Positions 1 through 6,243 of a stretch of DNA of 6,960 bases are shown piece after piece. This DNA comes from Propionibacteriaceae bacterium. GTDB taxonomy: Bacteria; Actinomycetota; Actinomycetes; Propionibacteriales; Propionibacteriaceae. The notes under the pieces were generated by a model. That model was not told the DNA's origin. It saw only the letters and a program-made list of their open reading frames with translations, and searched no databases. The stretch covers positions 1-6,960 of the forward strand of contig JAGXHS010000174.1 of NCBI GenBank assembly GCA_024636075.1. The letters run 5' to 3'. Within the stretch, counting starts at the first letter, position 1. The number at the start of each line of letters is the position of its first letter. Made by a program: the position numbers and the translations under genes.

Positions 1-42
1 ACGAACGAGTCGCCCCGGGAGAGCATGGCGCGCACGGCGTAG
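1..42 (+). CDS. Possible C-terminal end of an upstream gene (partial, product unknown)
   Basis: Frame 1 is open from the left edge to a TAG at 40-42 and would encode the tail TNESPRESMARTA. Third positions are nearly all G or C, as in a coding frame. A minus-strand reading of the same bases also has G/C third positions and gives a plausible peptide (TKAHHFYAVRAMLSRGDSF). However, that frame has a TGA at about 92-94 and only poorly placed GTG or ATG starts near 24-35 with no clear Shine-Dalgarno. I therefore slightly prefer a + strand gene ending here, which would lie upstream of the glycosyltransferase genes. No family can be assigned to 13 residues. Confidence 0.25.
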   Translation, partial: TNESPRESMARTA

Positions 43-141
43 AAGTGATGCGCCTTGGTGTCCTTCGATGTGCCTGTCCTGACTCGTTTTCAGATGGGAT
101 CGACGCCACTCTAGCACCGTCCACGAGGCCGACAGACAGTC

Positions 142-147
142 TAGGGT
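142..147 (+). promoter_or_regulatory. Putative -10 element (TAGGGT) of a leaderless promoter for the double GT2 gene
   Basis: TAGGGT fits the actinobacterial -10 pattern TANNNT. It lies exactly at -12 to -7 from the ATG at 154, so transcription would start at or next to the A of the start codon. No convincing -35 hexamer is visible around 117-124. The only Shine-Dalgarno-like bases are AGGG at 143-146, inside this hexamer. The placement is seen in the sequence; the leaderless interpretation is inference. Confidence 0.4.
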
Positions 148-153
148 TGACGA

Positions 154-2982
154 ATGGTCCTTCCTGCCACCCCAGCTGTTGGTCGACTCAGCGTCGTGGT
201 TCCGGCCTATGGCGTGGAAGCATATCTGTCTGCCTGTCTGACCTCTGTCCTCGACCAGGACTGTGTCGGTGAGGTGGTTGTCGTCATCGACGCGTCACCC
301 GATGCCTGCGAAGCCGTCGCCCGCCGGTCCGAGCTGCAGGATGCACGCGTCTCAGTGATCGTGAACACCCAGAACGTGGGAATTGGCGCGTCACGAAACA
401 TCGGCGCCAGGGCCGCCAGCTGTGACTACATCGTCTTCGTTGACAGCGATGATCTCGTTGCTTCCGGGGCACATGCGACCATGATCGAATGGCTTGATCA
501 GAGTGGATCCGACTTCGCCACCTCAATGGCTGACGAGTTCGGCACCCAGGTCCCGGGACGGAAACGCTACTGGACCGTCACCGCTCCGATCTTCCGAGAG
601 GGCGTGCGTTCCACGACCATCGAGGAACATCCTGAACTGATCCGCGATCACACCGTCTGGACAAAGGTCTACCGAAGGAGGTTCCTGGAGGAGACCGGAA
701 TCCGATGGGCCGAAGGAACCAGCTGTGAAGAAGTCGTCGCTTCGGTGGCGCTCTGCGTCGCAGCCAGGTCGATCGATGTGGTCCCGGTCATCTCATACCT
801 CTACCGAAGGCGTCCGGGATCGGTCACGGCCGGACTCACCTCCGGTATCCGTCTGGGCGATTGGGGACGCCAGACAGCCGCCAGCCTGAACAATGTGCCC
901 TCCACCCTGGATCCGCAGGTACTTCAGCAACTGATTTCCAAGGTGCTGTCGCACGAGGTGATGGGACGACTGCCCTGGATCAGACAGATGGACGAGTGCG
1001 CCGACCGGAACGCAGCGCTCGAGTGCCTCAAGACGTTGGTCACCCAAGCGGAAGCACCGACACTGCTCACTCAGCGCCCGCCGATGCTCCGAAGTCTGGG
1101 GACGGCCATCTTGGCAGAAGCGGGTGAATTACCGACCGAGTTCAGAACGGTGTGTGCCGCGCTCGGAGTTAACTTCGAAGGCCATGAATCGCACCGGCCG
1201 GACCAAGAACGATCAATCGATGTGCTACCGAGCCACAGCACCCCCGAGGGCCGCACAGCACTGCTCTCGGTGGTGCTTCAGTGCCACAATGATTCGGTCT
1301 GGATCGATGATGCTGTCAGATCGGTGCTCGAACAGACTTTGCGCACCCTGGAGTTGGTCTGCGTCGACGACAACTCCTCGGACGACACATGGGACCGTCT
1401 CCAAGCCTGGGCTGGGAACGATGACCGGGTCCGAACGTTTCGCAGTCCTGGAGACGGGCCGGCGGCTGCACGCAACCACGGCGTCCGGCATGCCGCCGGC
1501 GATTACCTCACGTTCGTCGATGGCGACGACCTCGTTCCCACCAAGGCTCACGAGTCGATGCTCAACGCCCTCTGTTCCACTGGCGATGAACTCCTTGTCG
1601 CCGACTACCAGCACTTCACCCCGACCAGCACTCGACATGAGCCGATCAATCGAGACGTCAGCGAGCCGACAGCGCATCGAACGTGGCTGGAATCGGGCCG
1701 CCACCTCGTCCATCGGGTCCCTTGGGGCATGATGTTCAGCACCAGCTACTGGAAAAGACAGGGACTGGCCTTCGTCAGCGTCACGGGAACAGATGCGATA
1801 CTGGCCACCCCAGATTCTGTGATCGGTGCCTCGGGGCAAACACTGCTGCGCGACATCAGCTATCATCACCGGCTCCAACCGGGTGATCCCGGACTGACCG
1901 GTCCCCCTGCGGAGCCTGCCAAGCTGTGCAAGTATCTTCGGCAAGAGGCGGTAGCGGCAAAGATCATCACCGATCAAGCCCCTGAAGCTCTGGCGAGAGA
2001 ATACTGGTATGTCGCACGTCGAGATCTATGGCGTCATGTCGACACGGTCCTGACCGCACATCGGCGCAAGCCCTTGGATGCGTCCCTGCTGCAAGAGATC
2101 TCAGCAGCCGTCACGCAACTCTGGATGCTCATGCCGAGCCTGCCGAAGCCCGTTCTGGGTCCCGAACAGCAGTTGAGTGTGTATTTGTTCAGCAGGAGCG
2201 AGATCGACCAAGCATCTGTGATGGGCCAACTCGCCAAGAAGACGCCGGGCAGCGCAACCAGTGCGCAGCGGTTTCTCCGTGCCGTCATGTCCACAACTAT
2301 CAGCGATGAGTTGATCGATACCGTCCTGCAGAGCTTTCGTACACAGGTCCTGAACCCCGTTGTGGCCAGCGGCTCGTCCTGGGAGCGCTCCGAGCTCCAG
2401 CAGGTGGTGAACCTGTCGGCTCTGTTGAGCGAGAGAGTCTCGTTGCTTGATGTCCCGGCTCCGGAATCAGAAGAATTCCCTCTAATTGCCGCACTGGTGT
2501 CAGGAGATGTGGAACAGCTGCTCGGGGAACTACAGTCACAACGTCCCCCCCTCGAAGTGTCCGCATCGGCTGCAGTGCGCGGTGGTGGGGCATCACTGAC
2601 CGCAAGGCCAGCACCCGGCAGCGGGGTGGTCATCCGTCTGGAGCTCCATGGCATGCCGAGGAAAGGGCAACAGCCGCCCCGGATTCTGGCCAGCCCCACA
2701 GATCCTGCCGGATGCACTGCGATGTTGCGCCCCGGTCAAATCGACAGCCTCGGTGTCGGCACTTGCGAAGCCAGTGCAATCTGCTGGGACAGTAAGGGCT
2801 GGTATCAGGTACCCGTCGAATTCACTGGCCACGTCTCACTGCACTGGAGCGCAGTGAGGGTGCGCGAAGGAAAACTGCACATCCTGCCCCGCGGTCTGGA
2901 TCGGGCCCAGCAGGCGTTCTCGTGGCGGGTCAAGAAGGTCCGACGGGCTGCGGGACGAATCCGACGCCACATCACAGGTTGA
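154..2982 (+). CDS. Double-domain family 2 glycosyltransferase
   Basis: This 942-residue, probably cytoplasmic or membrane-associated enzyme should transfer sugars from nucleotide-sugar donors to a growing surface glycan. Two GT-A (GT2) domains are visible. Domain 1, residues about 12-230, starts LSVVVPAYG, has VVVIDASPD at 42-50 (normally VDDGSxD, so the first Asp is Ile45), the DxD motif DSDD at 97-100, and an acceptor-side W169/K171 and CEE at 191-193. Domain 2, about 370-570, starts LSVVLQCHN and has an intact VDDNSSDD at 404-411 and the DxD motif DGDD at 456-459, but lacks the usual ED base motif, reading TGTDAI at 544-549. Residues about 590-790 look helical; about 800-915 look beta-rich. 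The C-terminus (WRVKKVRRAAGRIRRH) is strongly basic. An in-frame TGA at 148-150 makes ATG 154 the earliest start. The GT4-like gene follows closely. Donor and polymer are unknown; the family call is secure. Confidence 0.95.
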   Translation: MVLPATPAVGRLSVVVPAYGVEAYLSACLTSVLDQDCVGEVVVVIDASPDACEAVARRSELQDARVSVIVNTQNVGIGASRNIGARAASCDYIVFVDSDDLVASGAHATMIEWLDQSGSDFATSMADEFGTQVPGRKRYWTVTAPIFREGVRSTTIEEHPELIRDHTVWTKVYRRRFLEETGIRWAEGTSCEEVVASVALCVAARSIDVVPVISYLYRRRPGSVTAGLTSGIRLGDWGRQTAASLNNVPSTLDPQVLQQLISKVLSHEVMGRLPWIRQMDECADRNAALECLKTLVTQAEAPTLLTQRPPMLRSLGTAILAEAGELPTEFRTVCAALGVNFEGHESHRPDQERSIDVLPSHSTPEGRTALLSVVLQCHNDSVWIDDAVRSVLEQTLRTLELVCVDDNSSDDTWDRLQAWAGNDDRVRTFRSPGDGPAAARNHGVRHAAGDYLTFVDGDDLVPTKAHESMLNALCSTGDELLVADYQHFTPTSTRHEPINRDVSEPTAHRTWLESGRHLVHRVPWGMMFSTSYWKRQGLAFVSVTGTDAILATPDSVIGASGQTLLRDISYHHRLQPGDPGLTGPPAEPAKLCKYLRQEAVAAKIITDQAPEALAREYWYVARRDLWRHVDTVLTAHRRKPLDASLLQEISAAVTQLWMLMPSLPKPVLGPEQQLSVYLFSRSEIDQASVMGQLAKKTPGSATSAQRFLRAVMSTTISDELIDTVLQSFRTQVLNPVVASGSSWERSELQQVVNLSALLSERVSLLDVPAPESEEFPLIAALVSGDVEQLLGELQSQRPPLEVSASAAVRGGGASLTARPAPGSGVVIRLELHGMPRKGQQPPRILASPTDPAGCTAMLRPGQIDSLGVGTCEASAICWDSKGWYQVPVEFTGHVSLHWSAVRVREGKLHILPRGLDRAQQAFSWRVKKVRRAAGRIRRHITG

Positions 2983-2996
2983 TCTCATCCGCACCG

Positions 2997-3002
2997 AGGA
3001 GG
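2997..3002 (+). promoter_or_regulatory. Strong Shine-Dalgarno (AGGAGG) that decides the GT4 gene start
   Basis: This perfect AGGAGG lies 7 nt upstream of an in-frame ATT (3010) and 22 nt upstream of the first conventional in-frame start, GTG at 3025. A GTG at 3002 lies in another frame. The distance favours initiation at the rare ATT codon, giving a protein beginning (M)STISVFPNW. Confidence 0.7.
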
Positions 3003-3009
3003 TGTCGAC

Positions 3010-4077
3010 ATTTCCACGATCAGTGTGTTTCCCAACTGGAACACCAATCCATACCTGAACTTGCTCTTCCTGGAAGCGCGTGCCCGCGGCTGGCAGATTT
3101 CCGGTGGCGTGCGACTGGAAAACTTGTTGCTTGACTTGGAGGAGCTCGAGCCTGGAGACGTATTTCACATCCAGTGGACTGGTCCGCTGACGGTCGGCGC
3201 TACGTCGGCCGAAGAATACGACGAACGAATCGATACACTCGCCGCTGCAATCCGGAAATGCAAGTCCCGAGGAGTCATGGTCCTCTGGACTGTCCAAAAT
3301 GTGCTGGCGCATGACACGCCCTACCCGCAGTGCGAAGCGCGGCTCGGCACTCTGTTGACTCAGGTCGCCGACCGAATCATCGTTCTCAACTCCAACACGA
3401 GAGAAGTGGCGTTGCCCTTCTACGACATTCCTCCGGAGAAGATCTTCCACCTGCCCCACTGCAGCTATCTCGGAGTTTACTCGGGCCCCGTCACCAGCGA
3501 CGAGGCCCGCGATGCGGTGGGGATTCCTCGCGATGTCGATGTCATGGGATTCGTGGGCGTCATCCGCCCGTACAAGGGCGTCGGGGACTTGCTGGGAGCG
3601 GGAAAGTTGGTGGCCGATCGCCGTTCCGGATGCGCCGTCGCCCTGGCGGGACTTCTTGGTCCTGCGGCCGAGCCCGAAATAGAAGCCCACCTGCCGTATC
3701 CGCTCCCCCTCCATCGTCACCACAAGCTGCTTTCCAATCGCGAGATCGTCAACTGGGTGGCCGCGTGCAGCGTCATGGTGCTGCCCTTCCGCAACGTGCT
3801 CAATTCAGGCAGCTTGTTGCTCGCCGCCTCCTACGGGGTACCGGTCGTCCTGCCGAGGCTCGACCATCTGGTCTCCGAGTTCGGCGATGGGGGCTGGATC
3901 AGTTTCTTCGATCCGATCGATGACGACGAGCGACGAATGGAATCCATCGCGACAGCGGTGGAGGAAGCCCTCGACGCACGCCCGGGGAACCAGGACGCGG
4001 CGCTGCAGTTCGCCCGGTCCACCACGCTCTATCAGGAGACCCGAAGCTATGCCGACCTTCTCGAGGACCTCAACTAG
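3010..4077 (+). CDS. GT4-like (GT-B fold) glycosyltransferase, start probably ATT
   Basis: This is a 355-residue protein if translation starts at ATT 3010 (350 from GTG 3025). It should transfer a sugar from a nucleotide-sugar or lipid-linked donor to a glycan acceptor at the cytoplasmic membrane face. Counting from ATT, the first Rossmann strand is TISVFPNWNTNPYL near residues 3-16. The segment VLWTVQNVLAHD at about 91-102 matches the usual TxHNxxxHx region, with Gln in place of His. The C-terminal Rossmann domain has FVGVIRPYKG at about 181-190 and NSGSLLLAASYGVPVV at about 265-280, the latter replacing the usual EGFG...EAMAxGxPVV nucleotide-sugar site. No signal peptide or membrane segment is seen. 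Starting at GTG 3025 would remove most of the first beta strand and has no nearby Shine-Dalgarno, so I prefer ATT. The gene sits 27 nt behind the GT2 gene and is probably in the same operon. Acceptor and linkage cannot be told. Confidence 0.92.
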   Translation: MSTISVFPNWNTNPYLNLLFLEARARGWQISGGVRLENLLLDLEELEPGDVFHIQWTGPLTVGATSAEEYDERIDTLAAAIRKCKSRGVMVLWTVQNVLAHDTPYPQCEARLGTLLTQVADRIIVLNSNTREVALPFYDIPPEKIFHLPHCSYLGVYSGPVTSDEARDAVGIPRDVDVMGFVGVIRPYKGVGDLLGAGKLVADRRSGCAVALAGLLGPAAEPEIEAHLPYPLPLHRHHKLLSNREIVNWVAACSVMVLPFRNVLNSGSLLLAASYGVPVVLPRLDHLVSEFGDGGWISFFDPIDDDERRMESIATAVEEALDARPGNQDAALQFARSTTLYQETRSYADLLEDLN

Positions 4078-4468
4078 CATCCCCCGGGCATGATGAGACG
4101 TCGGGTTGAACACCACGATCGGTCCCCCGATGTTCCACAACACACACACCTCAATCCGGCTCACACAAACTTCGCCGGGGCCGCTTAACCCGACATCCGT
4201 CGCCACCGACACCGACACCGGCCACCGCCCGCCGTGTGTCACGGCCGGTCACGGCGTCGCTCTGCCACAGCTGCCGCCGGGGCTGAGCATCACGTTGTCG
4301 CGCGTAGGACCAAGCGGGCGGGAGTTCTGCTACGTCCGTTCTCGCCGCGCCCGCACCAGGACGATCGCGCCTAACCCCAGTCCCACAAGGCTTGACGGGC
4401 GACCACGGGGGCCTGTCGCGGTTGTGCCCAACCGGCGAACCCAAGGGGAGGCGCTGTTCCGGGCAGAT
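4078..4468. other. Gap between converging genes, no intact gene
   Basis: These 391 nt separate the converging GT4 and prenyltransferase genes. They hold an imperfect hairpin at 4105-4141 (core ATCGG-TCCC-CCGAT with outer GTTG/CAAC) and a 7-bp inverted repeat, ACCGGCC 4217-4223 with GGCCGGT 4243-4249, within a GTCACGGC direct repeat. Either could end transcription, but none has a T-tract. Around 4330-4431 on the minus strand lies a peptide resembling a wall-anchor tail. Open frames here overlap coding sequence on the other strand or have unlikely composition. Confidence 0.5.
4330..4431 (-). pseudogene. Possible remnant of a wall-anchored protein C-terminus
   Basis: A minus-strand frame ending at the TAG 4330-4332 reads LGTTATGPRGRPS, then SLVGLGLGAIVLV, then RARRERT and the stop. 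A Thr/Gly-rich motif, a short hydrophobic segment and a basic tail is the layout of a sortase-sorted C-terminus, though the canonical LPxTG is not intact (LGTTATG) and the hydrophobic stretch is short. The frame stays open upstream into the end of the prenyltransferase gene in a different frame, with a Ser/Ala-rich stretch, and has no start of its own. It could be the scar of an older gene or chance. Confidence 0.2.
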
Positions 4469-5302
4469 TCAGAGGCGGATGCCCGAGAATGCGAACGACA
4501 CCACGTCGAGCCCTGCGATCAGGATGATCGCTAGGAAGAACCTCCGCGAGGACGGGTCACCGAAGGCGAGACAGACGGCCGCACCGGCCACCAGCACCGC
4601 TGCGGTGAAGCCGGCGAAGCCCCAGGGACCAGGTTGCCCGACCGGACCGAAAAGGATCACCGCGGACGCGGTCAACAAGAGGGCGGCTGCGGTCAGTGCG
4701 GTGGCTCTGGCGCCGATCCGATGTGGCAGTCCACGGACCCCGGTGGCGACGTCATCGCCGAGGTCTGGAAGCACGTTGGCCAGATGGGCCGCCACGCCGA
4801 GCAACGCGCCTGCGCTCAGTGCCCAGGGCGCCGGCCACCGTGGCGGCGAATCCGACAGCGTCGCGACCGCTGGGAGCATCCCGAAGGCGATGGCGTACGG
4901 CAGCCAGGACAGGACAATTGCCTTCAGGCCCAGGTTGTAGGCCCAGCCGCACAGCACGATGGCCAGTGCAGCTGCGCCGCCGGGCCAGCCGAGTGCCGCC
5001 GAAAGCGCGAGGGTCACGATGAGGGCGATGACCGCGGCGATACCGGCGACGCGGGGCTTCATCGCACCGGTCGCGACGGGTTTGTCGGACCGAAGCACGG
5101 CCCGGTCCCGCTCGGCGTCGAGGTAGTCGTTGGACCAGCCAATCGCCAGCTGGCCGGTGAAGACCGCCACCGTCACCAGAGCCCCTTGGCCGATGGGGAG
5201 GTCAGCCAGCGCCACTAGCCCGGCACTGATTGCCGTGACAGCCACCGATGGGATCGGGTGACAGGACAGGACCAGCGCTCGGATCAACTTGGATGCGGAC
5301 AT
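4469..5302 (-). CDS. UbiA-family membrane prenyltransferase
   Basis: This 277-residue integral membrane enzyme of the UbiA superfamily transfers a polyprenyl or other isoprenoid chain from its diphosphate to an acceptor, often aromatic. The first Asp-rich motif is N58-D59-Y-L-D62-A-E-R-D66 (NDxxDxxxD), followed by RSDKPVATG at 71-79. The second is N176-xxx-D180-xxx-D184 (NVLPDLGDD). These bind Mg2+ and the diphosphate. Between and after them are about eight hydrophobic segments, for example at 20-34, 40-56, 86-104, 108-122, 128-148, 160-176, 200-218 and 228-247. AYNLGLK at 121-127 matches the conserved YxxxLK region. Length is normal for the family and no catalytic residue is missing. The acceptor cannot be assigned: menaquinone-type, chlorophyll/heme-type and other lipid acceptors all remain possible. 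No pathway gene neighbours it. The start ATG has no good Shine-Dalgarno and is probably leaderless. Confidence 0.94.
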   Translation of the reverse strand: MSASKLIRALVLSCHPIPSVAVTAISAGLVALADLPIGQGALVTVAVFTGQLAIGWSNDYLDAERDRAVLRSDKPVATGAMKPRVAGIAAVIALIVTLALSAALGWPGGAAALAIVLCGWAYNLGLKAIVLSWLPYAIAFGMLPAVATLSDSPPRWPAPWALSAGALLGVAAHLANVLPDLGDDVATGVRGLPHRIGARATALTAAALLLTASAVILFGPVGQPGPWGFAGFTAAVLVAGAAVCLAFGDPSSRRFFLAIILIAGLDVVSFAFSGIRL

Positions 5303-5308
5303 GACGCG

Positions 5309-5314
5309 ATGCTA
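5309..5314 (-). promoter_or_regulatory. Putative -10 element (TAGCAT) of a leaderless promoter for the UbiA-family gene
   Basis: Read on the minus strand, TAGCAT fits TANNNT and sits exactly at -12 to -7 from the ATG (5302-5300), so the mRNA would begin at the start codon. A weak -35-like TTGTTC lies at 5335-5330, 15 nt upstream. No Shine-Dalgarno precedes the ATG, which agrees with leaderless initiation. Confidence 0.5.
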
Positions 5315-5684
5315 GGGGATGTAGCCCCCGAACAACGCACCCACCGCCGCGCCGCTGATCCACGTAAAGGGTTGGCGGTGAACAGCGCCACGCGTCCGAT
5401 TCGTCCGCCCGCCTACCTCGTCGGCCAAACCTGCGCCCGATACATTCGCTGAACAGCGCCCTGAGCGTGAATCGGCAACCGTTTCTGCCCGAAGTGGAGA
5501 ACCGAGCGCGGCGACGGCCACGGATTTCGGAGGGGCCGGCCGCCCGTCAGACCGCTAGGTGCACTCATCCTCGTGCACTCCGCGTTAGGGCGCTGATCGA
5601 TGTCCAGGTGGTCTGCAGCGACCGCCGGTACTTGGTGACGCCCTCCATCGAGTCCCTACCTTCAGCCCAGACGCTACCGACGCG

Positions 5685-5714
5685 AAACTGCCGGCCCCCA
5701 AAGGAGACCGGCAG
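5685..5714 (-). terminator. Intrinsic-type terminator after the GPGG small protein gene
   Basis: CTGCCGG (5688-5694) and CCGGCAG (5708-5714) form a perfect 7-bp, G/C-rich stem with a 13-nt loop. On the minus strand it starts 13 nt beyond the stop codon and is followed by TTT (5687-5685). The short T run makes it a weak but well placed terminator for the csbD-GPGG operon. Confidence 0.6.
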
Positions 5715-5727
5715 CTCAGTCACATCA

Positions 5728-5871
5728 TCACGAAAAGATACTCACGCCGCCCGGGCCAACGAGCAGGCCCACGACGATAAGGACGATGCCCCACACCAGC
5801 TGTTTCCGGAAGATCGCGAAGACTCCGGCGATCACCAGGATCGCGGCGATAATCCACAAGATAGTTGCCAT
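5728..5871 (-). CDS. GPGG-motif small membrane protein
   Basis: This 47-residue protein reads MATILWIIAAILVIAGVFAI, then FRKQ, then LVWGIVLIVVGLLV, GPGG and VSIFS. It thus has two hydrophobic segments (about 3-20 and 25-38) joined by a short basic turn, so it should be a hairpin-like integral membrane protein. The closing GPGG signature followed by VSIF is typical of a small actinobacterial membrane protein family named for that motif; its function is not known to me. The ATG is preceded by GAGGGAG at about 4 nt spacing, a good ribosome site. It starts 19 nt after the csbD-like stop on the same strand, so the two are very likely co-transcribed, and a terminator follows. The pairing hints at an envelope or stress role, which is inference. 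It is easily missed because of its length. Confidence 0.85.
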   Translation of the reverse strand: MATILWIIAAILVIAGVFAIFRKQLVWGIVLIVVGLLVGPGGVSIFS

Positions 5872-5890
5872 TTACTCCCTCTTTCCAGCG

Positions 5891-6082
5891 TCAGTTGCGA
5901 CGGGTCTCGTCGTCTGTCAGGTCGTCGACTGCCTCGTCGACGGCACCCTTGGCCTTTCCGGCCCACTTCTCGGCCTTGCCCTCGGTCTCGAGGCTCGCGT
6001 TGTCGGTCAGCTTTCCCCAGCCTTCCTTGACGTTGCCTTTGACTTCCTCGCCTTTGTGGCGAGTCTTGTCATCCATGCCCAT
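5891..6082 (-). CDS. CsbD-like general stress protein
   Basis: This 63-residue, highly charged, probably cytoplasmic protein belongs to the CsbD family. The signature is the repeated G-K/E-x-K pattern: HKGEEVKGNVKEGWGKLTDN at about 9-28, then ETEGKAEKWAGKAKGAVDEAVDD at about 32-54. The family is named after a Bacillus subtilis sigma-B-controlled gene and its members are abundant under stress; the molecular activity is unknown. The frame extends upstream to 6181, but that part is unlike the family, and an AGGAGG at 6092-6087 ends 4 nt before ATG 6082, so I start there. A second ATG at 6076 (10 nt spacing) would give MDDKTRHKG and is possible. The ribosome site lies inside a hairpin. The GPGG small protein gene follows 19 nt downstream. 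Confidence 0.92.
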   Translation of the reverse strand: MGMDDKTRHKGEEVKGNVKEGWGKLTDNASLETEGKAEKWAGKAKGAVDEAVDDLTDDETRRN

Positions 6083-6086
6083 CGGT

Positions 6087-6101
6087 CCTCCTCTCAGGAG
6101 G
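6087..6101 (-). promoter_or_regulatory. Hairpin that encloses the csbD Shine-Dalgarno
   Basis: On the minus strand CCTCCT (6101-6096), loop GAG (6095-6093) and AGGAGG (6092-6087) make a perfect 6-bp stem with a 3-nt loop, ending 4 nt before the start codon. The whole AGGAGG is paired, so ribosome access would depend on the hairpin melting. The pairing is seen in the sequence; a regulatory role, such as temperature or stress sensing, is inference. Confidence 0.5.
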
Positions 6102-6114
6102 GTGTTCCCATTCT

Positions 6115-6140
6115 GTACCCCGGACGAGCCTGACGCACAC
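6115..6140 (-). promoter_or_regulatory. Possible alternative-sigma (SigB/SigF-like) promoter of csbD
   Basis: On the minus strand GTGTGC (6140-6135), a 14-nt spacer and GGGTAC (6120-6115) resemble the GTTT...GGGTA layout of stress sigma factor promoters, about 33 nt before the csbD start. The -10 half is good; the -35 half is weak. CsbD genes are commonly under such sigma factors, which raises the likelihood. Confidence 0.35.
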
Positions 6141-6243
6141 GTCTTCGGCAAATTCTTGAACGGGGTTTGGTCATCCGGCATGCTCGAGAGTCAGAGCGGT
6201 CAAACCACGTGCCGACTCGGACCGATCTCCCAAGGAGAGCACC

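Larger units (their letters stand above)
5303..5727. other. Non-genic stretch with possible gene debris and a terminator
   Basis: This 425-nt stretch holds the promoter region of the prenyltransferase gene at its left end and a hairpin terminator at its right end. In between, a minus-strand frame ending at 5312 gives a glycine-rich hydrophobic tail (ISGAAVGALFGGYIP) resembling the end of a membrane protein, but the rest of that frame has no family likeness. A 27-codon minus ORF (5565-5648, MEGVTKYRRSLQTTW...) has an AAGG-type site upstream and its TGA overlaps the ATG of another short ORF. Two GTGCACT copies lie at 5559-5565 and 5573-5579. I see no convincing gene here. Confidence 0.45.

Noticed and set aside
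1225..1977. 250-codon minus-strand ORF inside the GT2 gene
   Set aside because: It is antisense to a clear GT2 domain with intact motifs, and its own translation has no recognisable domain.
2836..3723. 295-codon minus-strand ORF across the two glycosyltransferase genes
   Set aside because: It is an antisense shadow produced by G/C third positions; the + strand carries recognisable family motifs throughout.
4105..4141. Imperfect hairpin as an insertion-sequence end
   Set aside because: No matching partner repeat, no target duplication and no transposase frame is visible in the window.
4135..4152. CA-rich run as a microsatellite
   Set aside because: It is too short and imperfect to count as a repeat feature.
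3805..4242. 145-codon minus-strand ORF reaching into the 4078-4468 gap
   Set aside because: More than half is antisense to the GT4 gene, the gap part has no family likeness, and there is no ribosome site.
5565..5648. 27-codon minus ORF followed by an ATGA-overlapping short ORF
   Set aside because: Only a weak ribosome site and no recognisable sequence; random ORFs of this size are expected.
5467..6030. 187-codon + strand ORF
   Set aside because: It is antisense to the GPGG and csbD genes, with an Arg/Pro/Ser/Asp-rich composition typical of a shadow frame.
6083..6181. 33-residue N-terminal extension of the CsbD-like protein
   Set aside because: The extension is unlike the family, overlaps the promoter-like elements and lacks a ribosome site, whereas AGGAGG precedes ATG 6082.
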